A DNA stretch of 64,000 nucleotides from Lutimonas zeaxanthinifaciens (GTDB lineage: Bacteria; Bacteroidota; Bacteroidia; Flavobacteriales; Flavobacteriaceae). This document shows, piece after piece, positions 1 to 9,106 of this stretch. The DNA is taken from contig NZ_CP129964.1 in NCBI RefSeq assembly GCF_030503675.1, forward strand, positions 2,232,001 to 2,296,000, written 5' to 3'. The notes under the pieces were generated by a model. The model was not told where the DNA came from. It ran no database searches and saw nothing but the letters and a program-made list of their open reading frames with translations. A program made the position numbers and the translations under genes. The number at the start of each line of letters is the position of its first letter. The first letter of the stretch is position 1.

Positions 1-1266
1 CCTAAAGGAGTTGAAGTAATTACCATGCCACGCTTAAGCGACACAATGACGGAAGGTACCGTAGCCAGCTGGTTAAAAAAAGTCGGCGACAAGGTTGACG
101 AAGGAGATATACTTGCTGAGATCGAGACCGACAAAGCGACCATGGAATTTGAATCTTTTCATTCAGGCACGCTTCTCTATATTGGTGTTGAAGAAGGAGG
201 GTCTGCAAGCGTAGATGCTGTATTGGCAATAATTGGAGAGAAGGGAACAGATGTTGCTTCTTATGCAGAAAGCCTTAAAAAAGCTTCGGCTTCACCTAAA
301 CAAACAGAAACAAAAAAAGCAGCAGAACCTGAGAAAAAAGCAGTATCTGCAGCTCCGGTAAAGGAATCGAGCCCTGCTCCTGCCCCAGCGGTTCAGGTAG
401 CAAATGCTTCAGGAGGGAGAGTGGTTGCTTCTCCTTTGGCGAAAAAACTCGCTGCCGAAAAAAATATCAACCTGTCACATATCCAGGGAACAGGAGAAGG
501 CGGAAGAATTATTAAAAGAGATATTGAAAACTATACACCGGGAACTGCCGGAGCTTCGGCAATGCCATTCGTGCCTGCAGGTCAGGAAAGTTTTGAAGAA
601 GTTCCGAATTCACAGATGCGTAAAGTTATTGCGAGAAGATTGGGGGAATCCAAATTCAGTGCACCTCATTATTATTTGAATGTGGAATTTGATATGGACA
701 ATGCCATTGCATTCAGAACGCAATACAACTCGATCCCCGATACAAAGATTTCTTTTAATGATATAGTTGTAAAAGCGACAGCATTGGCCTTAAAACAACA
801 TCCACAAGTGAATTCTCAGTGGTTTGATGACAGAATCAAAAAGAATCATCATGTTCATGTGGGAGTAGCAGTAGCTGTTGAAGACGGACTTTTGGTACCT
901 GTTCTAAAATTTGCAGACGAACAAAGCCTGACCCAGATAGGGTCCCAGGTAAAGGATTTTGCCGGAAGAGCACGAAACAAAAAGCTTACACCTGAAGAAA
1001 TGGAGGGAAGCACCTTTACCATATCGAATTTAGGTATGTTTGGTATTACAGATTTTACCAGTATCATCAATCAACCAAACTCGGCAATTCTTTCAGTAGG
1101 AGCAATTGTTCAAAAACCGGTTGTAAAAAATGGTCAGATCGTGGTTGGAAATACAATGAAACTCACACTTGCCTGTGATCACAGAACGGTTGACGGGGCA
1201 ACAGGAGCCATGTTCCTTCAAACACTTAAAGAGTACATCGAGAACCCCGTTACGATGCTGGTGTAA
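1..1266 (+). CDS. pdhC: Pyruvate dehydrogenase E2, dihydrolipoamide acetyltransferase (5' truncated)
   Basis: This is the acetyl-transferring core subunit of pyruvate dehydrogenase, passing acetyl groups from lipoyl-lysine to CoA in the cytoplasm. The frame is open to the left edge, and the residues before the first ATG (PKGVEVIT) look like a linker into a lipoyl domain, so the true start is outside. Many flavobacterial E2 proteins have two lipoyl domains, and this is probably the second. From the ATG at 25, the lipoyl domain has the ETDKATME site (Lys 37). An Ala/Pro/Lys-rich linker follows, then a peripheral-subunit-binding domain near 131-168 and the catalytic acyltransferase domain ending in DHRTVDGATG (His 386, Asp 390). 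The E1 gene is probably just upstream, unseen. A strong terminator follows. Confidence 0.95.
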   Translation, partial: PKGVEVITMPRLSDTMTEGTVASWLKKVGDKVDEGDILAEIETDKATMEFESFHSGTLLYIGVEEGGSASVDAVLAIIGEKGTDVASYAESLKKASASPKQTETKKAAEPEKKAVSAAPVKESSPAPAPAVQVANASGGRVVASPLAKKLAAEKNINLSHIQGTGEGGRIIKRDIENYTPGTAGASAMPFVPAGQESFEEVPNSQMRKVIARRLGESKFSAPHYYLNVEFDMDNAIAFRTQYNSIPDTKISFNDIVVKATALALKQHPQVNSQWFDDRIKKNHHVHVGVAVAVEDGLLVPVLKFADEQSLTQIGSQVKDFAGRARNKKLTPEEMEGSTFTISNLGMFGITDFTSIINQPNSAILSVGAIVQKPVVKNGQIVVGNTMKLTLACDHRTVDGATGAMFLQTLKEYIENPVTMLV

Positions 1267-1297
1267 CAATCATTAAAAAAATATCGATAAGGAAAGG

Positions 1298-1326
1298 AAC
1301 CCGTGCACTAAGCATGGGTTTTTTTT
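1298..1326 (+). terminator. Rho-independent terminator after the E2 gene
   Basis: A 9-bp stem, AACCCGTGC paired with GCATGGGTT (one G-T pair), has a 5-nt loop and is followed by a T run. It lies 32 bases past the stop codon and separates this unit from nhaA. Confidence 0.85.
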
Positions 1327-1349
1327 GAATGCCATGTAGCTAATATTTG

Positions 1350-1357
1350 TATATTTG
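1350..1357 (+). promoter_or_regulatory. Bacteroidota -7 promoter element for nhaA
   Basis: TATATTTG matches TAnnTTTG exactly. It lies 37 bases before the nhaA ATG and just after the upstream terminator. A TTG at 1325-1327 is a possible -33 element with 22-nt spacing. Confidence 0.6.
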
Positions 1358-1394
1358 AGCATAAGGCCAATTTGTATTTAACAGCAACCAGATC

Positions 1395-2714
1395 ATGGAA
1401 AACAAACCTTTAAACTCTTTCAGAATATCCCGATTTATTAATGAAGAAGCCTATGGAGGCATTTTTTTGATTATTGCAACCCTTGTGGCTTTGATCTGGG
1501 CAAATTCGTCTTTTTATGAAAGTTATCATTACATATGGCACGATTATAAGGTGGGGTTCGTATGGGGTGAAATTGATTTGGTGGCCTCCCTCCATCATTG
1601 GATAAATGACGGATTGATGGCACTGTTCTTTTTTGTGGTGGGACTAGAGATCAAAAGAGAAATTATGGGTGGTGAGTTATCCTCAATGAAGAAGGCATCC
1701 CTTCCTATTGCTGCAGCTGTTGGGGGTATGGTCTTTCCTGCCATTCTTTATGTAATTGTTACAATCAACTATCCTGAATATATAAACGGATGGGGAATTC
1801 CAATGGCTACAGATATTGCTTTTGCTTTGGGGTTGCTCGCCATGCTTGGCAGTAAGGTCCCGTTAAATTTAAAAATCTTCTTAACTGCACTTGCCATAGC
1901 AGATGATTTGGGAGCGGTAATGGTAATTGCACTATTCTATACAGAATCCATTGACATGAACGAACTTTTGTATGCAGGATTCTGTCTGGCCGTCCTGGTT
2001 GCCGCCAATTTTGCAGGGGTCAGAAGAACAGTCTTTTACGCCCTGATAGGCTTTGCAGGAGTTTGGATCGCATTTATCTATTCAGGTGTACATGCTACAA
2101 TAGCCGGAGTGCTGATTGCGCTGACCATACCCGCCAGGACAAAGATCAGTGAAAACGATTATATTGATAAACTCGGAAAGTATCTGGAAAAGTTTAAAAA
2201 AGAAAATCCCGATACTAAATCTACACTGCTGACCAAAGGTCAGGTTCATGTGATTTCAGAAATTGAAGATCTTAGCAAAAAAGCACATACCCCTTTGCAA
2301 AAGCTGGAACATGCGCTGCATCCTGTTACTGCCTATTTTATTCTTCCTGTATTCGCATTGAGTAATGCCGGGGTGCATATTGACGGAAGTATAGACGACA
2401 TGATGATACATCCCATATCACTTGGTATTGTTGCCGGACTTGTTCTTGGAAAATTCCTGGGTATCTCCTTATTTTCTAAATTAATGGTAAGGATGAAAAT
2501 AGCCACACTACCGGAGGGCGTTACCTGGAATCAGATCTACGGAGTATCATTTTTAGCCGGAATAGGGTTTACCATGTCCATGTTTATTTCTGACCTGGCC
2601 TTTAAAGATGATTCATTCAAACAAATAGCCAAGGTAGGGATCATGTGCGCTTCATTGTTAGCGGCCATCATCGGAATGTTATGGCTCAGTCTGACCAGCA
2701 ATAAAAGTGAATGA
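1395..2714 (+). CDS. nhaA: Na+/H+ antiporter NhaA
   Basis: Inner-membrane sodium/proton exchanger for pH and salt homeostasis. The protein has 439 residues and about 12 hydrophobic segments. It carries the NhaA motif AIADDLGAVM; the paired aspartates at 170-171 match the ion-binding Asp pair of the E. coli protein. The stretch MATDIAFALG is also typical. It is longer than the roughly 390-residue E. coli protein because of a charged cytoplasmic loop near residues 250-310 (KKENPDTKS onward), as seen in other Bacteroidota NhaA proteins. The ATG follows a good -7 element. A Kef-type antiporter begins 36 bases later, so the two may be cotranscribed for cation and pH control. Confidence 0.95.
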   Translation: MENKPLNSFRISRFINEEAYGGIFLIIATLVALIWANSSFYESYHYIWHDYKVGFVWGEIDLVASLHHWINDGLMALFFFVVGLEIKREIMGGELSSMKKASLPIAAAVGGMVFPAILYVIVTINYPEYINGWGIPMATDIAFALGLLAMLGSKVPLNLKIFLTALAIADDLGAVMVIALFYTESIDMNELLYAGFCLAVLVAANFAGVRRTVFYALIGFAGVWIAFIYSGVHATIAGVLIALTIPARTKISENDYIDKLGKYLEKFKKENPDTKSTLLTKGQVHVISEIEDLSKKAHTPLQKLEHALHPVTAYFILPVFALSNAGVHIDGSIDDMMIHPISLGIVAGLVLGKFLGISLFSKLMVRMKIATLPEGVTWNQIYGVSFLAGIGFTMSMFISDLAFKDDSFKQIAKVGIMCASLLAAIIGMLWLSLTSNKSE

Positions 2715-2750
2715 TTTTAGTACCCTAAAGATGTAATTAAAACTCTTTTT

Positions 2751-4361
2751 ATGGACCCTCTCTGGATAATTTTTGCATTTGGATTTGGTTTTGCAATCAA
2801 GCAGATCGATCTGCCTCCGCTTGTTGGATTTCTCATCGCGGGATTCGTTTTAAATATTTTTGGAGTTGAACAAAGTGATACTCTTGATAATATTGCTGAT
2901 TTTGGGGTCATGTTACTACTCTTTACAATCGGATTAAAACTAAAAATCAGAAACCTTTTAAACAAACAAATCCTGATCACATCTTCCCTTCATATGATGA
3001 TCACCACGGTGATTTTTGGGCTGATCATACTGCAATTAAGCTATTTAAGCATTTCCAAATTTAGTGGACTCAGTATTCAGTCCTCAGTTCTCATTGCCTT
3101 TGCTTTAAGTTTTTCAAGCACTGTGTTTGCCGTGAAGATACTTGAAGAAACCGGAAGCATGAAAACCTCACACGGTAAGTTGGCCATCGGCATCTTAGTA
3201 ATTCAAGATATTTTTGCAGTTCTTTTTCTGACCCTGAGTTCTGGAAAAAGCCCTTCTTTGTGGGCCTTTAGCCTACTTTTGTTGTTATTTATCCCAAAAC
3301 TCCTGAACAGAACCAAGTTGTCTTTTATTCTTAATGGAACAGGACATGGTGAATTATTAATTTTACTGGGAGTCCTTTTACCTATAACAGGAGCAGCCCT
3401 TTTTGAACTGGTGGGTTTAAAAGCTGATCTGGGCGCCCTGACTTTTGGCGTTCTTTTAGCTGATAATAAAAGAGCTGATGAACTTTCAAAAACAATGTTG
3501 GGTTTCAAAGACCTGTTTCTCGTTGGCTTTTTTCTTTCGATAGGACTTCTGGGGAGTCCCAGTTTGGAAGCCATAGGAATTGCTTTGGCCTTATCGTTAC
3601 TAATACCTTTAAAATCCATATTGTTTTTCGTCATTTTTACGAAGTTAAAAGTAAGAGCCAGAACATCTGTATTGGGCTCCTTTAGTTTGTCAAATTACAG
3701 TGAATTCGGATTAATAGTTGGAGCAGCTGGTGTCTCCTCCGGCTGGATCACTTCAGAATGGCTTGTCATATTTGCAGTGGCGCTTTCATTTTCAATGCTG
3801 TTTTCATCGATTTTGAATACCAGGTCTCAACCTATCTATGCAAGATTTCAAAAATATTTTTTACGGTTCGAAACCAGGACCCGTTTAAAAGGTGATGAGC
3901 CTATTATTTTTGCCGATGAAGAAGTCATCGTATTTGGGATGGGTAGATCCGGTTCAGAAGTCTATAGAGTGATGTCTGAAAAATATGGAAAAAAGGTTCT
4001 TGGCATCGATATCAGTTCAGAGGTAATCGAAAACCACAAAAAACTAGGTAATAATGTCATTCAGGGTGATGCCACAGATCTAAATTTCTGGCAACGAATC
4101 AACATGTCCGAAAAACTCCCCCTTGTAATCCTTGTGACACCGAGTCATTCAACTCATATGCGGGTTATAGAACAACTCGATGAAATACATTGCAGCATTA
4201 GAATTGCGGCTATTTCCAGATTTGATGATGAAATGAAGGAATTACATGATGCCGGTGTTGAGGTAGTTTTCAACCTATATGAGGAAGCAGGATTTGGATT
4301 TGCAAATCACACCTTTAACCAAATATATAATTCGAGTTCATCTAAGGGTCCACAGGTGTGA
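2751..4361 (+). CDS. Kef-type cation:proton antiporter with TrkA-N (RCK) domain
   Basis: CPA2-family inner-membrane antiporter, probably exchanging K+ or Na+ for H+. The first 380 residues or so are hydrophobic, with about 12 predicted helices. From about residue 393 comes a Rossmann-type RCK/TrkA-N domain with the nucleotide-binding motif VIVFGMGRSGSE and a downstream GDATD, suggesting control by NAD(H) or another nucleotide. No RCK-C domain is evident, which gives a KefB/KefC-like layout. It follows nhaA by 36 bases. Its last 20 bases overlap the 3' end of the convergent LysM gene. The exact ion cannot be told from sequence. Confidence 0.88.
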   Translation: MDPLWIIFAFGFGFAIKQIDLPPLVGFLIAGFVLNIFGVEQSDTLDNIADFGVMLLLFTIGLKLKIRNLLNKQILITSSLHMMITTVIFGLIILQLSYLSISKFSGLSIQSSVLIAFALSFSSTVFAVKILEETGSMKTSHGKLAIGILVIQDIFAVLFLTLSSGKSPSLWAFSLLLLLFIPKLLNRTKLSFILNGTGHGELLILLGVLLPITGAALFELVGLKADLGALTFGVLLADNKRADELSKTMLGFKDLFLVGFFLSIGLLGSPSLEAIGIALALSLLIPLKSILFFVIFTKLKVRARTSVLGSFSLSNYSEFGLIVGAAGVSSGWITSEWLVIFAVALSFSMLFSSILNTRSQPIYARFQKYFLRFETRTRLKGDEPIIFADEEVIVFGMGRSGSEVYRVMSEKYGKKVLGIDISSEVIENHKKLGNNVIQGDATDLNFWQRINMSEKLPLVILVTPSHSTHMRVIEQLDEIHCSIRIAAISRFDDEMKELHDAGVEVVFNLYEEAGFGFANHTFNQIYNSSSSKGPQV

Positions 4362-6261
4362 TTTCATCAGAGACCAACTTCTGTTCTAATCCGTCGTATT
4401 TGATGATGTAAATTCCATTATTAATGATACTACCCGAAGTATTCTCTATGTAATCATATTTTGTAGCAATCCTTTCAGACCTGCCCTGATTTACAAAATC
4501 CTCATCACTTGCCAGCCTCATTAAAAGATCGTAAGTTACGTCAAAGCCCTCTACAGCATAAGAACTTGGAAAGGTAAAATACTTCCTTTTATAGGCAGTT
4601 TCAAAACTTCTATATGCCTCACTGTTGTTATAATCAATAAAGGAGTTACTCGGATAATGGAAATTTACCCTGTCTAAAAAGTTATTGTCTATTTTATCAA
4701 AGTTTCTATCCTTTTCAAAACCAAAAACCATGAGGCTGTCAGCTTCAGGAAACACCCCAAGATTATTAAAAACATCACCCAAATAAGCAGGTTCGTTATC
4801 GGTCACAAAAAACCAGTTAACAATATCCCGATCAAGTGTATCTCTAAAAACCTTAAAATCATCAGGTTTGATGTATCCATCTTTAGGAGACAAGGTCAAC
4901 ACTTCCTTTTCAGGGTTTAAAGCTTTTAACTCGTCAATAATTCTGTTATAACGTAAGTCAGACCTTTCACTGTCGTTTCGGATAACGATAAGATCTTGAT
5001 TTTCATATTTTCGTTTGACGAAATCTATCATTTCACTGATGTGATTTTCCATAGAGGCTTTATCCTGTATTAACTTGGGATTCTGAATATCTGAATGATC
5101 CTTTGTGGATATAGGAGAAACAATAAGGGGTTTGCCATATTTTAAATTATCAGATACTTCCCTCACGTTAGACAGGAATAATGGCCCAATGACTGCATCA
5201 AACTCCTGAAGCTCAATCTGGTTACTTATCCTCTTTGAAATCTGTCGGTTGTTTTCCGTATCGAAAACCTTCATGTGAACAGACAAGCCTTGCTTTTTTA
5301 AGGAATCTATAGCCATCAATGCGCCAAAATAAAAGTCAGTAGTAATCTTTAAAAGCCTGTCCTTTTCAAAATTTAAACTATCTCTTTTACTCTTAAAGGG
5401 TAACATCATCGCTACCTTCAGGGCCTTGTCTTCAGGTATCATATCAATAAACATTGGCTTGGATCCCGCATGCAAGTCAGGAACTCTGATCAGCATTCCT
5501 GCCCTGACCCCCTGACCGATTTCAGGATTCAATTCAACAAGTTCCTCCTCTGCTATTTCAAACTTTTTTGTTAAACTGTAAAGTGTTTCCAGTTTTTGCA
5601 CTTCATAAACCAGGTAGCCATCATCTCCGCTTTCCTGCACCTCAGCAGGTACCAATATAACGTCATCAATTTGAAGCCCGTCTTTTTCTATTTTAGGATT
5701 GAGTTCCTCAAGGTATCCAATCGTAATCCCAAACTTTTTCGCGATACTGAACTTGGTTTCTTTCGGCTTTACTAAATAGGGTTGCATTTTTTCTTCTTTA
5801 GCTGAAAGTTCTGTATCATCGATCTGCAAAGGTATTTTTATGACCTGCCCAATTTTTAATCCATTTTCTGCGAGAAAGGGATTAATCTTATTCAACTCTT
5901 CTGTACTTACATTAAAATTCTTGCTGATACTATACAAGGTTTCCTTCGGAATCACTTCGTGATAAATAAATTTATCCACTATAATATCACGATCACTTAC
6001 TCCTGTCAAATCGGCATTACTTATATCTACCAAAGGATCATATTGCTTATTCGGAATAATCAGAATGTCGTTTTCGGCAACATCTCCCTTGATATCAGGA
6101 TTCAATTTAAGCAGATCATAGGGCGTAATTGCAAGAGCTTTAGCAATACTCTGTATACTTTCTCCCTCTTTGACTTTATAAGTTATAAATTTCTTGTCCT
6201 GAGCAAGCAATGAAACCCAACCAAAGAAAATTAGTAAAACAACAAGTTTAATTCTTTTCAT
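4342..6261 (-). CDS. Secreted protein with four LysM domains and a periplasmic-binding-protein-like domain
   Basis: Probably a periplasmic or outer-membrane-associated peptidoglycan-binding protein. An N-terminal signal peptide ends near the LLAQ at residues 18-21. Four LysM repeats follow, at about 27-70, 99-144, 161-205 and 217-261, each with the pattern xYxVKxxETLYSIxKxF and a later NP. From about residue 281 (LKVAMMLPF) to the end it resembles a type I periplasmic binding protein fold, the fold also used by LpoA-type activators of peptidoglycan synthases. The family is widespread in Flavobacteriia beside guaA, which lies 84 bases upstream here. Ligand and partner are unknown; a role in sensing or regulating the cell wall is inference. 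It has its own promoter element. Confidence 0.85.
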   Translation of the reverse strand: MKRIKLVVLLIFFGWVSLLAQDKKFITYKVKEGESIQSIAKALAITPYDLLKLNPDIKGDVAENDILIIPNKQYDPLVDISNADLTGVSDRDIIVDKFIYHEVIPKETLYSISKNFNVSTEELNKINPFLAENGLKIGQVIKIPLQIDDTELSAKEEKMQPYLVKPKETKFSIAKKFGITIGYLEELNPKIEKDGLQIDDVILVPAEVQESGDDGYLVYEVQKLETLYSLTKKFEIAEEELVELNPEIGQGVRAGMLIRVPDLHAGSKPMFIDMIPEDKALKVAMMLPFKSKRDSLNFEKDRLLKITTDFYFGALMAIDSLKKQGLSVHMKVFDTENNRQISKRISNQIELQEFDAVIGPLFLSNVREVSDNLKYGKPLIVSPISTKDHSDIQNPKLIQDKASMENHISEMIDFVKRKYENQDLIVIRNDSERSDLRYNRIIDELKALNPEKEVLTLSPKDGYIKPDDFKVFRDTLDRDIVNWFFVTDNEPAYLGDVFNNLGVFPEADSLMVFGFEKDRNFDKIDNNFLDRVNFHYPSNSFIDYNNSEAYRSFETAYKRKYFTFPSSYAVEGFDVTYDLLMRLASDEDFVNQGRSERIATKYDYIENTSGSIINNGIYIIKYDGLEQKLVSDEITPVDP

Positions 6262-6312
6262 CCAAATTTAAATCTTAATATTCTAAACTTAAAACAGTCA
6301 ACGATATTATAC

Positions 6313-6320
6313 CAAATATA
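6313..6320 (-). promoter_or_regulatory. Bacteroidota -7 element for the LysM gene
   Basis: TATATTTG on the minus strand, an exact TAnnTTTG match 51 bases before the ATG at 6261. It suggests the LysM gene can be transcribed independently of guaA. Confidence 0.55.
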
Positions 6321-6345
6321 TGATTTTTGACCTTTTAAATATGTA

Positions 6346-7878
6346 TTATTCCCACTCTATGGTAGCAGGTGGTTTGGAACTTATATCATATACTACCCTG
6401 TTCACACCTTTTACACCATTTATTATTTTATTTGAGGTTTCCTGTAAGAATTTATACGGAAGGTCAACCCAATCTGCGGTCATACCGTCGGTAGAAGATA
6501 CTGCCCTTAAAACAACAGCTTTTTCATAAGTTCTTTCATCCCCCATAACACCGACCGACTGAACAGGCAACAACATGGCCCCCGCCTGCCAAACTGAATC
6601 ATACAGTTTCCATCTCTTTAACCCTTCAAGAAAAATATGATCCACTTCCTGAAGCATGGCAACTTTCTCTGCAGTAATATCTCCTAAGATCCTGATCCCT
6701 AGCCCAGGTCCGGGAAATGGATGCCTCCCGAGAAGTTCATCATCTATTCCCATACTTCTTCCCACTCTTCTGACCTCATCCTTGAAAATGGTTCTTAATG
6801 GTTCAACAATCTTTAACTTCATAAAGTCTGGCAAACCACCTACATTGTGATGTGATTTTATCGTTGCAGAAGGGCCTCCCGTTGCGGAAACGGACTCAAT
6901 AACATCCGGATAAATTGTCCCTTGTGCGAGCCAGGTAACATCTTCGATGAGATGGGCTTCATCATCAAATACCTCGATAAAAGTATTTCCTATTGCCTTC
7001 CTTTTTAATTCAGGATCTTCTATTCCCTTCAGTTTTTTAAGAAAACGATCCGAGGCGTCCACCCCTTTTACATTAAGCCCCATATGCTTGTACTGATCAA
7101 GAACGTTTTCGAATTCATGTTTTCTCAGTAATCCGTTGTTGACGAAAATGCAGTAAAGGTTTTTGCCAATTGCTTTATCTAAAAGAACAGCAGCCACCGT
7201 AGAGTCTACACCACCTGACAAACCAAGAACAACCTTCTCGTTTCCTATTTTTTCTTTCAATTCTGAAACCGTTGTCTCAACAAAGGAATCTGGGGTCCAG
7301 TCCTGAACCAATCCAGCAATATGTACAAGAAAGTTTTCCAAAAGCTGTTTTCCATCAGTTGAATGATACACCTCCGGATGAAATTGAATCGCGTAGGTTT
7401 GTTCTCCTTTAATCTTAAAAGCCGCGTTATCAATGTCATGTGTACTCGCAATCACAGAATAGTTTTCCGGCATCTCCATGATCGTATCACTATGACTCAT
7501 CCAAACCTGAGATCCTTCATTGATATTATCAAAAAGTTCATTACTGTGATCTACATAGGATAAATTGGCTCTACCGTACTCTCTGGAGTTAGACTGCCCC
7601 ACCTTACCACCAAAGAAATGAACAAGATACTGGGCTCCATAACAAATTCCCAGAAGTGGTTTTTTACCTTTTATCTCTGAAAGATCAGGATGAGGGGCAT
7701 CTTCGTTTCGCACTGAATGAGGGCTACCTGAAAGGATCACTGCCTCAAAATCGTTAACATCAAATTTTTCACTGTTAAATGGATGGATTTCACAATATAT
7801 ATTCAGCTCTCTGACTCTTCTTGCTATAAGTTGAGTGACCTGTGATCCAAAATCTAAAATAAGTACCTTGTTTTGCAT
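6346..7878 (-). CDS. guaA: GMP synthase (glutamine-hydrolysing)
   Basis: Converts XMP to GMP with ATP and glutamine, the last step of GMP synthesis. The 510-residue protein begins with a class I glutamine amidotransferase domain: nucleophile Cys 79 in GICYGAQYL and the His 167/Glu 169 pair in FHPEV. An ATP pyrophosphatase domain follows, with the P-loop SGGVDST at 221-227. The C-terminal dimerisation domain ends in KPPATIEWE, typical of the family. I chose the ATG at 7878 over an in-frame TTG at 7884, because that TTG lies inside a perfect promoter -7 element. Only three bases separate the element from the ATG, so the mRNA is probably leaderless. Confidence 0.97.
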   Translation of the reverse strand: MQNKVLILDFGSQVTQLIARRVRELNIYCEIHPFNSEKFDVNDFEAVILSGSPHSVRNEDAPHPDLSEIKGKKPLLGICYGAQYLVHFFGGKVGQSNSREYGRANLSYVDHSNELFDNINEGSQVWMSHSDTIMEMPENYSVIASTHDIDNAAFKIKGEQTYAIQFHPEVYHSTDGKQLLENFLVHIAGLVQDWTPDSFVETTVSELKEKIGNEKVVLGLSGGVDSTVAAVLLDKAIGKNLYCIFVNNGLLRKHEFENVLDQYKHMGLNVKGVDASDRFLKKLKGIEDPELKRKAIGNTFIEVFDDEAHLIEDVTWLAQGTIYPDVIESVSATGGPSATIKSHHNVGGLPDFMKLKIVEPLRTIFKDEVRRVGRSMGIDDELLGRHPFPGPGLGIRILGDITAEKVAMLQEVDHIFLEGLKRWKLYDSVWQAGAMLLPVQSVGVMGDERTYEKAVVLRAVSSTDGMTADWVDLPYKFLQETSNKIINGVKGVNRVVYDISSKPPATIEWE

Positions 7879-7881
7879 CCG

Positions 7882-7889
7882 CAAAAATA
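7882..7889 (-). promoter_or_regulatory. Bacteroidota -7 element abutting the guaA start
   Basis: TATTTTTG on the minus strand ends three bases before the guaA ATG. With transcription normally starting 3-6 bases past this element, the transcript should begin at or next to the A of the start codon. Confidence 0.6.
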
Positions 7890-7982
7890 AAATTTAATTA
7901 ATAAAAATGACAGTCTTAATTATATTTTTCTTGCTCAAATTAAATTCATACATTTATTTGAATTCCGTTCTAATAGCTAAAT

Positions 7983-8591
7983 ATGTTAAAAAGATCAATT
8001 TACCTATTTTCCTTTCTGTGCATAATTGGTTATGGAAGTGCGATGGCTCAGGAGCACGATAGTCATAAAAGTTCCTCAAATGATCATGCAACACATCATG
8101 TTGAACATAAAAAACATGCGATCTCGGCTTCTGTTAATCATACCATGATATTCAATGCATTAAAAGATGGGGAGAATCCGGCAAACATAACGCTGCCATC
8201 TTTTGGACTGAATTATACGTATATGATCAATGAAAAATGGAGAATTGGCCTCCATAGCGACATCATCATTGAAGACTTTGTGGTCAAAGAAAGTGCTGCG
8301 ACCACATTAAATGATGATCATGACGGAGGAGATATTAGGGGTATAGAACGTGGAACACCAATTGCCTCCTGTATCGTGGGTATTTACAAACCACTACCAT
8401 ATCTGGGCTTACTTGCCGGGTTTGGCAGGGAATTTTCTAGTCATGAAGATTTTACTGTTGTTCGATTTGGCATTGAAGCTCCCTACCATTTGCCAAACAA
8501 CTGGGAGCTTTTTGGCGTGGTCACCTATGACATCAATATTGATGCCTATCAAAGCCTTACCTATGGCGTCGGATTCGGTAAATTATTTTAA
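7983..8591 (+). CDS. Secreted His-rich protein, probable small outer-membrane beta-barrel
   Basis: Function unknown. The 202-residue protein starts with a signal peptide ending at SAMAQ. A histidine-rich segment follows (residues about 24-45, with HDSH, HATHH, HKKH). The remainder alternates hydrophobic and aromatic residues as in beta-barrel proteins and ends in an aromatic residue (GFGKLF), common in outer-membrane barrels. A second His/Asp patch, NDDHDGGD, lies mid-protein. The histidines suggest metal binding, but this is inference. The gene is divergent from guaA, and its stop overlaps the stop of the next gene by four bases (8588-8591). No exact -7 element is visible; TACATTTA lies upstream. 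Confidence 0.7.
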   Translation: MLKRSIYLFSFLCIIGYGSAMAQEHDSHKSSSNDHATHHVEHKKHAISASVNHTMIFNALKDGENPANITLPSFGLNYTYMINEKWRIGLHSDIIIEDFVVKESAATTLNDDHDGGDIRGIERGTPIASCIVGIYKPLPYLGLLAGFGREFSSHEDFTVVRFGIEAPYHLPNNWELFGVVTYDINIDAYQSLTYGVGFGKLF

Positions 8592-8965
8592 CCTGAAGTT
8601 TTACTCCCTGAAATCCTGAGGTATCCCTGGGGATGAGAAACTGTTCCTTTAAAAGAGTCCGTTTCAAAACGCAGAAAAATATCCAGTTTTTCACCATGAA
8701 TTAAAATATGGGCCCTGACCTTGTTATCTTCATAAATCAGATCCCTCATTGGAAGTACTTCAGAATCCAGTAAAACTTCACCTTTCAATATATTATCCGT
8801 GTAACTGAATGTAATTGCTCCTTTTTGATACTTCAAGCCAATGTTAGGAGCCAAATACTCCCAGGAACCCAATAACTTTGTAGGGGCCTCATCACTTTTT
8901 ATGTTGCCTAAACCCGATAAGATCACCAATAAGACGGGGGTACTTAAAAGTAAAATTCTTGTCAT
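8588..8965 (-). CDS. Small secreted protein, paralog of the 9107-9481 product
   Basis: Unrecognised family. The 125-residue protein has a hydrophobic N-terminal signal segment (about residues 1-20) and a body of short alternating strands. It aligns along its whole length with the product of 9107-9481: LLGSWEYLAPN against ILGEWDYMVPD, LKYQKGAITF against YEYQKGVLFL, and GTVSHPQG against GTVTYSQG. The layout suggests a lipocalin-like or small beta-sandwich exported protein, but no function can be assigned. The gene is convergent with the His-rich protein gene and has its own -7 element. Confidence 0.7.
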   Translation of the reverse strand: MTRILLLSTPVLLVILSGLGNIKSDEAPTKLLGSWEYLAPNIGLKYQKGAITFSYTDNILKGEVLLDSEVLPMRDLIYEDNKVRAHILIHGEKLDIFLRFETDSFKGTVSHPQGYLRISGSKTSG

Positions 8966-8992
8966 ATTTTACAGGTTATTTTTAATTTTTTG

Positions 8993-9000
8993 CAAAAATA
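8993..9000 (-). promoter_or_regulatory. Bacteroidota -7 element
   Basis: TATTTTTG on the minus strand, 27 bases before the ATG at 8965. Exact consensus match. Confidence 0.55.
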
Positions 9001-9055
9001 CGAAATAAACATAGTAAGTCAAGCCCCTGAACCACAATTTGATAAAATATTGCAT

Positions 9056-9085
9056 AAAAAAACCGCTGATGAAATCATCAGCGGT
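9056..9085 (-). terminator. Rho-independent terminator of the 9107-9481 gene
   Basis: Perfect inverted repeat ACCGCTGATGA/TCATCAGCGGT at 9062-9085, followed on the minus strand by a run of seven T. It isolates the two paralogous genes into separate transcripts. Confidence 0.85.
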
Positions 9086-9106
9086 CGATATATAGTTTTT
9101 ATGGAT

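Noticed and set aside
3203-3634. 143-codon minus-strand frame opposite the Kef antiporter
   Set aside because: It is antisense to a clear membrane protein gene and shows no family features.
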